A DNA stretch of 64,000 nucleotides from Mariniradius saccharolyticus AK6 (GTDB lineage Bacteria; Bacteroidota; Bacteroidia; Cytophagales; Cyclobacteriaceae): positions 1 through 64,000 of the forward strand of contig NZ_AMZY02000012.1 of assembly GCF_000330725.2 (NCBI RefSeq), written 5' to 3'. A program made the position numbers and the translations under genes. The notes under the pieces were generated by a model. That model was not told the origin of the DNA. It saw only the letters and a list, made by a program, of their open reading frames with translations, and searched no databases. Numbering within the stretch: position 1 is the first letter of the stretch; each line of letters opens with the position of its first letter. Of the stretch, positions 17,682 through 26,252 are shown one piece after another.

Positions 17682-18890
17682 ATGGAATTTATCACCCAAT
17701 TTTCAGGAGAAAATGTGCAGCGCTTGCTGCCGAGATATGAGGCATTTTTGGAAGAAAATGTATTCCCAATCGAAATGGAGGCCATCTATGGTTCGTTCAG
17801 AAACACCTTGCCCAAACTGAAAGCTATAAGGCAAAAGGCCAAGGATTTAGGCTTATTTGCGCCACATCTTCCGATCTCTTCAGGTGGGCTGGGGCTAAGC
17901 CTAACGGAATTTGCAGAAGTCTCCCGCATCTTGGGAAGAAGCCCCTTGGGACATTATATCTTCAACTGCAACGCCCCCGACATCGGCAACATGGAGCTGA
18001 TGCACAAATTTGCCCATGCGGAGTTAAAGGAAAAATACCTGCATCCATTGGAAAAAGGCGTTATCCGAAGCTGTTTCGCGATGACCGAACCGCAGCATGC
18101 GGGAAGCAATCCAGTCCATCTTTCTACGACCGCGGTCAGGGAAGGAAACGAATACATCATCAATGGTCACAAATGGTTTACCACAGCCGCCGACGGGGCG
18201 GCATTTACGATCGTGATGGCTGTCACCGACCCTGCAAACCCGAATCCCTATCAGCGGGCAAGCATGATTTTGGTGCCATTGGATAATCCGGGCTACAAAT
18301 TGATACGCAATATCCCCATCATGGGCGATGCCGGCGAGGATTATCTCTCCCATGGGGAAGTGAGGTTCACGAATTGCAGGGTGCCAGTCAGCAATCTCAT
18401 CGGCAAGGAAGGAGAAGGTTTTGCCTTGGCGCAGGAAAGACTCGGACCCGGCCGCATCCATCATTGCATGCGCTGGATTGGCATTTGTGATCGGGCCTTG
18501 GAAATGATGTGCCGCCGTGCCATTGCCCGGGAACTCGACCCGGGTAAGCCTTTGGCAGCCCAGCAAACCATCCAAAACTGGATCGCCGAAACTGCAGCCT
18601 CCATCAAGGCCTCCGCCCTACTCGTCATGGCGACCGCCCATAAGATCGATACCCAAGGTGCCAAAGCCGCAAAAGAGGATATATCCACGATCAAGTTTTT
18701 TGTATCGGATGTATTGATGAAAACCTTGGACCACGCGATCCAAATCCATGGCGCACTCGGCATTACCGATGATACGCTCCTCTCCTTTTGGTACCGACAC
18801 GAGCGTGGGGCACGGATTTATGACGGTCCGGATGAGGTGCATAAATCAGTTTTGGCAAAGAAAATCCTCAAACAATACGCGCAGGGATGA
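17682..18890 (+). CDS. Acyl-CoA dehydrogenase, ACAD10/ACAD11-like
   Basis: 402 residues, full length. FAD/acyl-CoA dehydrogenase domains in order: N-terminal alpha (1-125), middle beta (FAMTEPQHAGSNP, NGHKWFTTAADG) and C-terminal alpha. In the C-terminal active-site stretch IYDGPDEVH (379-387) Asp381 stands where medium-chain enzymes have the catalytic Glu of YEGT. The DGPDEVH wording is characteristic of the ACAD10/ACAD11 group, which in mammals is fused to a kinase domain and processes 4-phosphorylated hydroxyacyl-CoA. Here the kinase is the next gene, overlapping by four bases (ATGA). Confidence 0.9.
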   Translation: MEFITQFSGENVQRLLPRYEAFLEENVFPIEMEAIYGSFRNTLPKLKAIRQKAKDLGLFAPHLPISSGGLGLSLTEFAEVSRILGRSPLGHYIFNCNAPDIGNMELMHKFAHAELKEKYLHPLEKGVIRSCFAMTEPQHAGSNPVHLSTTAVREGNEYIINGHKWFTTAADGAAFTIVMAVTDPANPNPYQRASMILVPLDNPGYKLIRNIPIMGDAGEDYLSHGEVRFTNCRVPVSNLIGKEGEGFALAQERLGPGRIHHCMRWIGICDRALEMMCRRAIARELDPGKPLAAQQTIQNWIAETAASIKASALLVMATAHKIDTQGAKAAKEDISTIKFFVSDVLMKTLDHAIQIHGALGITDDTLLSFWYRHERGARIYDGPDEVHKSVLAKKILKQYAQG

Positions 18891-19918
18891 ACAAGGAACC
18901 ACAAGGACTGGAAAACCTATTCCCCTATCTGGAAGCCCATCTGGACATTCACGCCACGGATACCGTCATTACCCAATTCAAAGGCGGCTACTCAAACTTG
19001 ACGTTTTTGATTCATACACCGGAAAAGGACTGGGTCTTGAGAAGGCCTCCATTGGGACTCAGGATTGCCAAGGGGCATGATATGGTGCGGGAGTATCGGA
19101 TTTTGGAGGCTTTGCAAAAAGCAGGTTATAATAAAGTCCCCAAGCCCGTCCTATGCTGCGAAGACGAATCTGTCATTGGTGCGCCTTTTTTCATCATGGA
19201 AAAAGTCGATGGGCTGATCCTGCGCAACAAGATTCCCGCAGACTTGGACTTAGGTCCAGGTTTTTTCCATCAACTATCCATCAATACCCTCGACGGGCTG
19301 TTGGAACTCCACCAATTGGAAATGGAGCAATCCGGCTTGGCGAAAATGGGCAAACCTGAGGGATATGTGGAAAGACAGGTAATTGGCTGGTCGGAAAGGT
19401 ACTTACATGCCAAGAGCCATGAGTTGACCGAAATGGAGCGCACAAGTCGCTGGTTGCTGGAAAATATGCCTAAAATCGAGTTTAGTGGCTTCATCCACAA
19501 CGACTACAAATATGACAACCTTGTCTTGGAAAGTCCAGGAAACCCAAACATCAAGGCCGTTTTGGATTGGGAAATGGCTACCGTCGGCGATCCCTTGATG
19601 GATTTGGGAACGAGTTTGGCCTATTGGGCCGAGCCGGACGATCCGGTTATCCTCAAATTGTTCAACTTGACGCATTTCCCTGGAAATTTTACGCGGCAGG
19701 AAGCCATTCAATATTATGCATCCAAAAGCCCCCTACCATCGGACAATATGTTGTTTTACTATGCCTTTGGGCTATTCAAGGTGGGCGTGATCGCACAGCA
19801 AATATTCAAGCGCTACTCCTTGGGCTTCGCGAAAGATGAGCGATTTGCCGGCCTGATCCATGTGGTCGAAGCCTGCGGCAAAAAAGCCATGAAAAGTATT
19901 GAAACCGAAAAGATTTAA
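18887..19918 (+). CDS. APH-fold kinase, ACAD11 kinase-domain/LvaA-like
   Basis: 343 residues, aminoglycoside-phosphotransferase fold. The catalytic loop is HNDYKYDN (Asp206, Asn211; the usual HGD is HND) and the metal-binding motif is LDWEMATVGDP (Asp227). The start ATG overlaps the acyl-CoA dehydrogenase stop (ATGA), implying translational coupling. In ACAD10/11 and in the Pseudomonas lva pathway, a kinase of this family phosphorylates the 4-hydroxyl of a hydroxyacyl-CoA, and the dehydrogenase partner removes the phosphate to give an enoyl-CoA. That function is inferred. Aminoglycoside resistance is unlikely given the neighbours. Confidence 0.88.
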   Translation: MNKEPQGLENLFPYLEAHLDIHATDTVITQFKGGYSNLTFLIHTPEKDWVLRRPPLGLRIAKGHDMVREYRILEALQKAGYNKVPKPVLCCEDESVIGAPFFIMEKVDGLILRNKIPADLDLGPGFFHQLSINTLDGLLELHQLEMEQSGLAKMGKPEGYVERQVIGWSERYLHAKSHELTEMERTSRWLLENMPKIEFSGFIHNDYKYDNLVLESPGNPNIKAVLDWEMATVGDPLMDLGTSLAYWAEPDDPVILKLFNLTHFPGNFTRQEAIQYYASKSPLPSDNMLFYYAFGLFKVGVIAQQIFKRYSLGFAKDERFAGLIHVVEACGKKAMKSIETEKI

Positions 19919-19928
19919 ACCGAAGACC

Positions 19929-20807
19929 ATGAAAATCAAAAATGTTTGCATCCTTGGCGCTGGTACACTTGGTACCCGTGTGGCTCTCCAGGCCGCGTTA
20001 TCGCAATTCAACGTCCGCATTTACGATATCAACCCAAAGGCCTTGGATACATCCAAGAAGACAATGGAAACGATCGTCCACCAATTGGCGAAAAGCAGTG
20101 GTTTTGAAGCGGACTCGGGGTTGAATGCGATTCAAGGCATTTTTTTCACCGACAACCCACAAGTTGCGGTACAAGATGCCGACATCATCAACGAAAGCGT
20201 TTTGGAAAATGTGAAGGTGAAAAATGAGGTTTGGGAACTGTTTGGCCAAATAGCGCCTGAAAAGACCATCTTTACCACAAATACCTCGTTTCTCTTACCC
20301 TCCATGTTTGCAGAGATTTCGGGAAGACCGGAGCGGTTCTGCGCACTTCATTTCCACGATGTGTTTTATGCGAAGGGCGTGGACATCATGCCACATCCCG
20401 GCACTGATCCAAAATTGATTCCTGTTTTGGAGGCATTTGGTAGGTCCTTGGAACAAGTGCCTGTCGTGATCCAAAAAGAAAACCATGGCTATCTGTTCAA
20501 TGCCATGCTTGGGGCGATTCTCAGCACGGCCGGCAAACTGCTTGCGAATGGTGTCGGAAGTGTCGAAGCCATCGATAAATCATACATGGTCAACTTCCGC
20601 GTGGATATGGGACCTTTTGCCATCATGGACAGCATCGGTCTGGATACGGTATGGCATGTGACGGTCAACAACAACGAGGAAGGCTCGAAGGCTTTTGCGG
20701 CCCTGCTCAAAGGAATGCTGGATCAGGGAAAAGCAGGCGTAAAGTCGGGTGAAGGGTTTTACAAATACCCCAATCCTGCTTTCAGGCAGCCTGGTTTTCT
20801 GTCCTGA
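19929..20807 (+). CDS. 3-hydroxyacyl-CoA dehydrogenase
   Basis: 292 residues from ATG 19929 (MKIKNVCILGAGTLG), ten bases after the kinase stop; an ATG 30 bases upstream lies inside the kinase gene. NAD-binding motif GAGTLG (10-15), helix DADIINESVLENVKVK, active-site region CALHFHDV and the C-terminal helical domain (HGYLFNAML, MGPFAIMDSIGLD, GEGFYKY). Reaction: NAD-dependent oxidation of 3-hydroxyacyl-CoA, as in 3-hydroxybutyryl-CoA dehydrogenase. It would complete beta-oxidation of the enoyl-CoA made by the upstream genes; no enoyl-CoA hydratase or thiolase is in the window. Confidence 0.88.
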   Translation: MKIKNVCILGAGTLGTRVALQAALSQFNVRIYDINPKALDTSKKTMETIVHQLAKSSGFEADSGLNAIQGIFFTDNPQVAVQDADIINESVLENVKVKNEVWELFGQIAPEKTIFTTNTSFLLPSMFAEISGRPERFCALHFHDVFYAKGVDIMPHPGTDPKLIPVLEAFGRSLEQVPVVIQKENHGYLFNAMLGAILSTAGKLLANGVGSVEAIDKSYMVNFRVDMGPFAIMDSIGLDTVWHVTVNNNEEGSKAFAALLKGMLDQGKAGVKSGEGFYKYPNPAFRQPGFLS

Positions 20808-20899
20808 ACAAAATCGAACTTCATAAGTTTTTTTAATGGGAATCTGGAATTTGACTTATTCCCGTATATTACATTGCCTTTTCATCCACAACTAAGCGC

Positions 20900-23278
20900 A
20901 TGAGGTTATTTATGACTTTTTTGCTGTCGATGCTTTTTTGCATTTCCAGCGCCCAAGAATTCTTTTCCGATTTCGAAAACCTGCCTCAAAGCATTTTTTC
21001 CCAAGCGATGTTAGTCGATATGGGTGAGGAAAGAATCAGTTTCGATGAACTGCTAAAACGAGAGTCAACACTCACCTTTTCCCCTCTCGGAAATCCAAAC
21101 ACAAATCTCGGCTTCACGGACCACCAATATTGGGTGAAATTCTCTTTGAGCAACCCTGGCAAAAAGCCACAGCGTATCTTCCTAGAAACAGGTCGGCCCA
21201 TCACCGACGTGGTGGAACTTTACCAGGTGAATGAAAGTGGTATGGAGTTTCGCCAAAATAGTGGGGACTTGGTACCCTTTGATGCACATCCTTTTCGGCA
21301 TCGGAAAATAATCTTTCCGATCGAACTGGAAGCGGGAAAATCCTACACCTTTTACATCAAATATGAGAGCGATGGGGAAGTCATCAACCTTCCGCTGAAT
21401 CTATTTGATGCGGAGGCCATGGTTGAGCAGTCTTATTTCGACCAGTTGATATTTGGCGCCTTTTATGGGATCTTGTTGTTGGCCGGCGTCATCTATTTGT
21501 TTTTCTACTTTGGCATCAGGGAAAAAAGCTTTCTTCTCTATTCGGCTTATGTGTTGTCGATCATCCTTTTGCACCTTTCGTTGGATGGGTATTTCTTTCA
21601 GTATTTCACTCCTGACGGAGGTTGGTTTTCCCAGCAAGCAGTATTGATTTTTGCCACCTTGTCTGCTATGGCCTTTGGCAGATACGGGCAGATCTACCTC
21701 GACGTAAAATCCTATAGTCCCGGACTACACAAGTCGTTCAATGGCCTGATGCTGATTTTGATTGGGCTGTTGGTCTTGGTGCTTGTTGTTCCCGCAGGGC
21801 AGAAGTTTTATTACCCCTCAGTCAACCTGTTGGGGATTTTGGTCCTCTTCCATGTGATTTCGGCCTTGGTAATGGGCTACATCCGCAGCAAAAAGCCGGA
21901 TATTTTTTTCAGTTTGGGTATCGCGTGTTTTTTCCTTGGCTTCACGGTCTTTATCCTGAACAACTTCAGCGTGCTGCCCAACAACTTCATCACCGAGTTT
22001 AGCTCCAAATTGGGTACTGGACTGGAGGTCATGTTCCTTTCGCTATCCATGTCCAACAGGATCCGATTGCTGAAAAGCGAAAAGGAAAAAATGCAAGCCA
22101 TCGCGCTTCAACAATCAGAAGAGTCCAATCAGATCAAATCGTTTTTCCTGTCCAATATCAGCCACGAACTCCGGACGCCACTCAATGCCATCATTGGACT
22201 CTCCAAAACCATCAAAGACAATATCCCTGACCCCGCAATCAAGGGTAACCTGGAGGTAATAGAATATTCTTCGCTTGGCTTACTCAATGCCATCGACGAC
22301 ATTTTGGACTATTCCAAGATTGAGAAAAAAGAACTTAAGTTGGAATATAAACCCTTTGATCTGCACAGGGTCGTCAAGGAAGTGCACAGTATGACCGAGA
22401 AGCAAGCGAGTGACAAAGGTCTCAAATTTGTCTTCGAGGAAATCATGCAAATGCCGAATTTCGTCATCGGCGACCGGACCCGAACTAGGCAGATTCTGCT
22501 CAATGTTCTGAGCAATGCGATCAAGTTTACCCATGAAGGTCAAGTGAAACTCGCCATCAAAACCGAAGCCATCGGAGAAAACCGAAGCAAAATCGTATTC
22601 ACGATTGCAGATACCGGCGTTGGAATCCAGGCTGAAAAACTGGACAGGATATTCGAATCCTTTATCCAAGAGCAAATTGACGACAAACGAAAATTTGGGG
22701 GATTCGGCTTGGGACTCTGTATCGTCAAAGCTCTCGTAGACCAATACGGCGGCAAGCTGAACCTTGATAGTACTCCCGGACTGGGCACTAACGTTTCAAT
22801 CGTTTTGGAACTTGACCAGCCGGAGCCAAAACCGCAACCCGAACTACCCAAGGCAGCAGCATTCGAATTGGCACAAAAGCATTTGCTCGTGGTAGAGGAC
22901 AATCCAGTCAACCAATTGGTAATGAAATCCATCCTGAAAAAATGGAAAAACACCAGCTTCGATGTGGCTTTCAACGGATTGGAGGCTTTGGATAAACTGA
23001 AAGCTGGAAAGTTCGACTTGATTCTGATGGACCTCCAAATGCCCGAAATGGATGGCTATGAAGCGACAGAGGCTATCCGAAAAGGGGCCTGCGGCAGTGC
23101 TTACCAATCTATCCCCATCATTGCCGTAACCGCTGACGCCACGGAAAAAGCAAAATCCCGCGTCTTCGAAGTCGGTATGGACGACTATACCACCAAGCCG
23201 ATTGATGCCGAAATTCTTTACTCCAAGGTTAAAAACGCCTTGGTGCTGCAGGCTGTGGAACTTAATGGAATTATTTAA
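20900..23278 (+). CDS. Hybrid histidine kinase with 7TMR-DISM sensor
   Basis: 792 residues. Signal peptide (about 1-18), periplasmic 7TMR-DISMED2-type beta domain (about 30-165), seven membrane segments (about 180-395), HisKA with phosphoacceptor His422 in SHELRTP, HATPase_c with LSNAIKF, DTGVGI and GFGLGL, and a receiver domain with acceptor Asp711 (LMDLQMPEMDGYEA) ending in TTKPID. It has no output domain, so phosphate presumably passes to a separate regulator. 7TMR-DISM sensors are often thought to detect carbohydrates or other small ligands. It stands alone, 92 bases after the dehydrogenase operon. Confidence 0.9.
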   Translation: MRLFMTFLLSMLFCISSAQEFFSDFENLPQSIFSQAMLVDMGEERISFDELLKRESTLTFSPLGNPNTNLGFTDHQYWVKFSLSNPGKKPQRIFLETGRPITDVVELYQVNESGMEFRQNSGDLVPFDAHPFRHRKIIFPIELEAGKSYTFYIKYESDGEVINLPLNLFDAEAMVEQSYFDQLIFGAFYGILLLAGVIYLFFYFGIREKSFLLYSAYVLSIILLHLSLDGYFFQYFTPDGGWFSQQAVLIFATLSAMAFGRYGQIYLDVKSYSPGLHKSFNGLMLILIGLLVLVLVVPAGQKFYYPSVNLLGILVLFHVISALVMGYIRSKKPDIFFSLGIACFFLGFTVFILNNFSVLPNNFITEFSSKLGTGLEVMFLSLSMSNRIRLLKSEKEKMQAIALQQSEESNQIKSFFLSNISHELRTPLNAIIGLSKTIKDNIPDPAIKGNLEVIEYSSLGLLNAIDDILDYSKIEKKELKLEYKPFDLHRVVKEVHSMTEKQASDKGLKFVFEEIMQMPNFVIGDRTRTRQILLNVLSNAIKFTHEGQVKLAIKTEAIGENRSKIVFTIADTGVGIQAEKLDRIFESFIQEQIDDKRKFGGFGLGLCIVKALVDQYGGKLNLDSTPGLGTNVSIVLELDQPEPKPQPELPKAAAFELAQKHLLVVEDNPVNQLVMKSILKKWKNTSFDVAFNGLEALDKLKAGKFDLILMDLQMPEMDGYEATEAIRKGACGSAYQSIPIIAVTADATEKAKSRVFEVGMDDYTTKPIDAEILYSKVKNALVLQAVELNGII

Positions 23279-23347
23279 TTGCCGATCTGAGACTCAACCA
23301 AACTTTCCCGATTTTGTCAACTTTCTCGATTCAATAGATACCGACCA

Positions 23348-24469
23348 TCAAAGTCCGAATCTATACTGTACACCGGTAATTATTTGTTGCCTGGTACCAA
23401 GAAAACCATATTCCAGCCTTAGCATCAAGTGTTTGCTGAATTGATATTGGGTTCCAACAATAAAATTCCAAGCGTTGGCAGGTCTTTTGTCCATTGAGTA
23501 TTCGACAGTAGAATACTGATCATCATTCAGTGCAGCATCTGCCGCGACAAGTATCTGACTTGCCCTAGTCAGTGCTGAGTTAGCGGCATTGTACTTCGCT
23601 ATATTGATCGGATTTCTTTGGTCAGTCGGTGAAAGTCCTTCCCACCAAGTATCAACCTGGGTCTGCGCATTTTCGACTTTCTCAAATCCTAGGTCAATTT
23701 TTGGCTGTAACTCCTCAACGGGTACGACGTCGCTGAGCTTAACAGAACCATTGGTCTCTGAATTGAGGTGAACTCTAAAGGCACCGACCCAAACTGCTAC
23801 AGCCCTTTGAGGCTTTTCGAGTTTGAAGTTTTTTCCAAGCCTGGGCCCGAAAATGAATGTTCTTGCAGGCTGCGTCAACTGCGGTACATCTGTCCATGCC
23901 ACATTCATATCAAGGGCCAAAAAGCCCCCTCCGACACCAATGGTAGGTGTCATTCCTATTCCAAAAGTGCTGGCATTGAAATCAACTTTGGAGCCTGATG
24001 TCATTACCTCGGTATAATTATTTGTAGAATCTGGGAGCCAAAGTCCAAAACCAACATCCGTAGATGCTTGGGTACGTCCCAAAATCGCATAAACATTTAG
24101 GAATGGGAACAACCAGATATCAGGCCTCACCGAAACGGCACTCGCAGCAGCGACCGCCTTGTTGAACCGGATCAAGTCGTCAACATTGTACATTTGCCCA
24201 CCATTAAATCCCACCATCAAGTTATCTATGACGATGTCCGATTCTTGCCAAAAATATTGGGAACTCAACCCTGCAGAATATGGAAGATCATACCCTGCCT
24301 TTGTTGCCTTCGCTCCCCATATCGGCAATGAATAAGGGTATTCTGAATCTTTAAGACTATCCCTTTTGGATTGATTCTTCTCACCGACTACTTTATTCGT
24401 AAAAACCTGCGCATGTGCACCGGAGATTACCAACAAAAATGCGACACTAAGTAAATACAAAGATCTCAT
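23348..24469 (-). CDS. Outer-membrane beta-barrel-like protein, function unknown
   Basis: 373 residues from ATG 24469, chosen because it starts a clean signal peptide (MRSLYLLSVAFLLVISGAHAQ); an upstream in-frame codon would add 15 residues before it. The body alternates short hydrophobic strands and turns, ends in aromatic-rich strands (HLMLRLEYGFLG, ITGVQYRFGL), and a coiled segment (ENAQTQVDTWWEG to NDDQYSTVEY, about 255-325) interrupts the barrel pattern. The C-terminal Leu after Phe-Gly fits BamA-dependent assembly. Single gene; no partner recognised. Confidence 0.7.
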   Translation of the reverse strand: MRSLYLLSVAFLLVISGAHAQVFTNKVVGEKNQSKRDSLKDSEYPYSLPIWGAKATKAGYDLPYSAGLSSQYFWQESDIVIDNLMVGFNGGQMYNVDDLIRFNKAVAAASAVSVRPDIWLFPFLNVYAILGRTQASTDVGFGLWLPDSTNNYTEVMTSGSKVDFNASTFGIGMTPTIGVGGGFLALDMNVAWTDVPQLTQPARTFIFGPRLGKNFKLEKPQRAVAVWVGAFRVHLNSETNGSVKLSDVVPVEELQPKIDLGFEKVENAQTQVDTWWEGLSPTDQRNPINIAKYNAANSALTRASQILVAADAALNDDQYSTVEYSMDKRPANAWNFIVGTQYQFSKHLMLRLEYGFLGTRQQIITGVQYRFGL

Positions 24470-24885
24470 GGGAATTTTGCAGACTTTTGTTGAAGATGTT
24501 AGAAAGATGAACACTAAGGGATAATTGACTTATCGCTGATAACAAAAGGCGATCAATATTCCTTTGCACTGTATAAATATCGTGAAAAATGAATGAAGAA
24601 TTGTTTCGTACGAGGGAAATTGTTGGCATAATCCACACCTGTCGAAATGGACGCTTTCGCCTCAATAGCGAACAATTTATTTTTGAGAACTTCTGAATCC
24701 ATCAGAGTTAGTAGAGCTTAGATGGCAGACCCTATGATGTCGCACTAATACCTATTCTTTCAAGAAAATTGCAACCTTAAATCGGTCTCTGATTCGCCAA
24801 TCATTAAAATTTAGCAAATTAAACTCGACTAAGGTGCGAAATACAGGTCGGTGTCCGGATGCTTTCAATAATCTAAAAACTCACA

Positions 24886-24918
24886 TTTAGTGTCCCGACG
24901 TTAATTTTTTTATCTTTA
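24886..24918 (+). promoter_or_regulatory. Promoter of the CPA1 antiporter gene
   Basis: TTTA (24886-24889), 21 bases, TATCTTTA (24911-24918): one mismatch each to the Bacteroidota TTTG/TAnnTTTG elements. The leader would be about 30 bases. The remainder of the 485-bp divergent gap 24470-24954 shows nothing I can name. Confidence 0.4.
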
Positions 24919-24954
24919 CCTAAAGCGATTCAATGCCAATTATTTTCTATCCCA

Positions 24955-26181
24955 ATGAACGAGCACCCGATAATTATATTCATGGCATTATTGATATTGG
25001 CTTTTGGAATTTTCTCCAAAAAGGTCGAAAAAACGATAATCTCTCCTCCCATGGTTTTTGTTTTAATTGGGTTGATAGTTAGCTTTTTGGGGATTGAGTT
25101 TTTGGAAGAGGGACCAAAAGCTGGGATTGTTAAACCTTTCGCCGAACTGACCCTAATCCTTGTCCTGTTTATTGACGCATCGACCATTAACCGCAATGTA
25201 CTGAGGTTGGATATGTCGCTGCCGTTAAGGTTGTTATTAATTGGATTGCCACTCACAATGTTGCTAGGAGCGCTGCTGGCATTACCTCTTTTTCCTGAAA
25301 TTAGCACGGTAGCGTTGGTTATGATGGCATTCATTTTATCCCCAACTGATGCTGCGTTGGGGCAGGCTGTAGTCACAGGAGAGCAGGTTCCATTGAGAAT
25401 CAGACAGACAATCAACGTCGAAAGTGGATTAAATGACGGTATTGCCCTCCCTCCGATTTTGATTTGTTTCGCCATACTTTCTGGAAAAGCCGGAGGCAGC
25501 ACAGATTTCTCTTATTGGTTTACCTTTATTGTCAAGCAATTCCTTTTTGGTCCGATCATCGGTGGGTTTGTTGGCTGGCTGGGCGGAGTCATTGTGGAAA
25601 AATATTCCAAAAAAGGATGGATGAGCCATACTTACCAAATGTTGGCATCCGTTGCAATTGCCATTCTTGCATATTCCTTGGCCGAACATTTGGGTGGCAA
25701 CGGATTTATCGCGGCCTACTTTGCAGGATTGATGCTAGGAACACAATCTGAAATGATAAGAGAAAGGATACGGGAATTTGGAGAAGCTGAAAGTCAGGTT
25801 CTGATCATGTTCATATTTCTTCTTTTTGGAATGATCCTCCTTCCGATATCTTATCAATACTGGGACTGGAGGGCTTGGGTGTATGCTGTTTTGAGCTTGA
25901 CTATTATCAGAATATTACCTGTGGCCCTGAGTCTCATAGGATCTGGCCTGGACAGAAAAACGGTCCTGTTCATAGGGTGGTTTGGACCTAGGGGAATCGC
26001 TTCCGTGCTTTACCTTCTGATGGCAGTAATCCAATTGGGTGTAGAGGGATATGAAAAAGTAACTGCGGTAATTTCATTGACCGTCTTCTTAAGCATTTTT
26101 CTTCATGGCCTAACCGCCCTGCCATTTTCGAAGCTCTTTTCTGAAAAGGACGAAAGCCCATCGCCATCCAAACAAACATGA
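24955..26181 (+). CDS. CPA1-family cation:proton antiporter
   Basis: 408 residues, about 12 membrane segments. Signatures of CPA1 exchangers: SPTDAALG (Asp132) and ESGLNDG with the Asn160-Asp161 pair. No C-terminal regulatory domain; the last ~15 residues (SEKDESPSPSKQT) are a polar tail. It probably exchanges Na+ (or K+) for H+ across the inner membrane; the ion cannot be told from the sequence. Single gene with its own promoter, converging on the porin gene. Confidence 0.88.
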   Translation: MNEHPIIIFMALLILAFGIFSKKVEKTIISPPMVFVLIGLIVSFLGIEFLEEGPKAGIVKPFAELTLILVLFIDASTINRNVLRLDMSLPLRLLLIGLPLTMLLGALLALPLFPEISTVALVMMAFILSPTDAALGQAVVTGEQVPLRIRQTINVESGLNDGIALPPILICFAILSGKAGGSTDFSYWFTFIVKQFLFGPIIGGFVGWLGGVIVEKYSKKGWMSHTYQMLASVAIAILAYSLAEHLGGNGFIAAYFAGLMLGTQSEMIRERIREFGEAESQVLIMFIFLLFGMILLPISYQYWDWRAWVYAVLSLTIIRILPVALSLIGSGLDRKTVLFIGWFGPRGIASVLYLLMAVIQLGVEGYEKVTAVISLTVFLSIFLHGLTALPFSKLFSEKDESPSPSKQT

Positions 26182-26252
26182 GTCTTCACCACATCATTCT
26201 CTTCAAAACTCTCAAACTTCGAGTCTAAGTCTGCTTGAATTGCAACAGGGTT

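Noticed and set aside
18887-19918. Aminoglycoside resistance gene
   Set aside because: The fold is APH, but the neighbours and overlap with an ACAD10/11-type dehydrogenase point to acyl-CoA metabolism.
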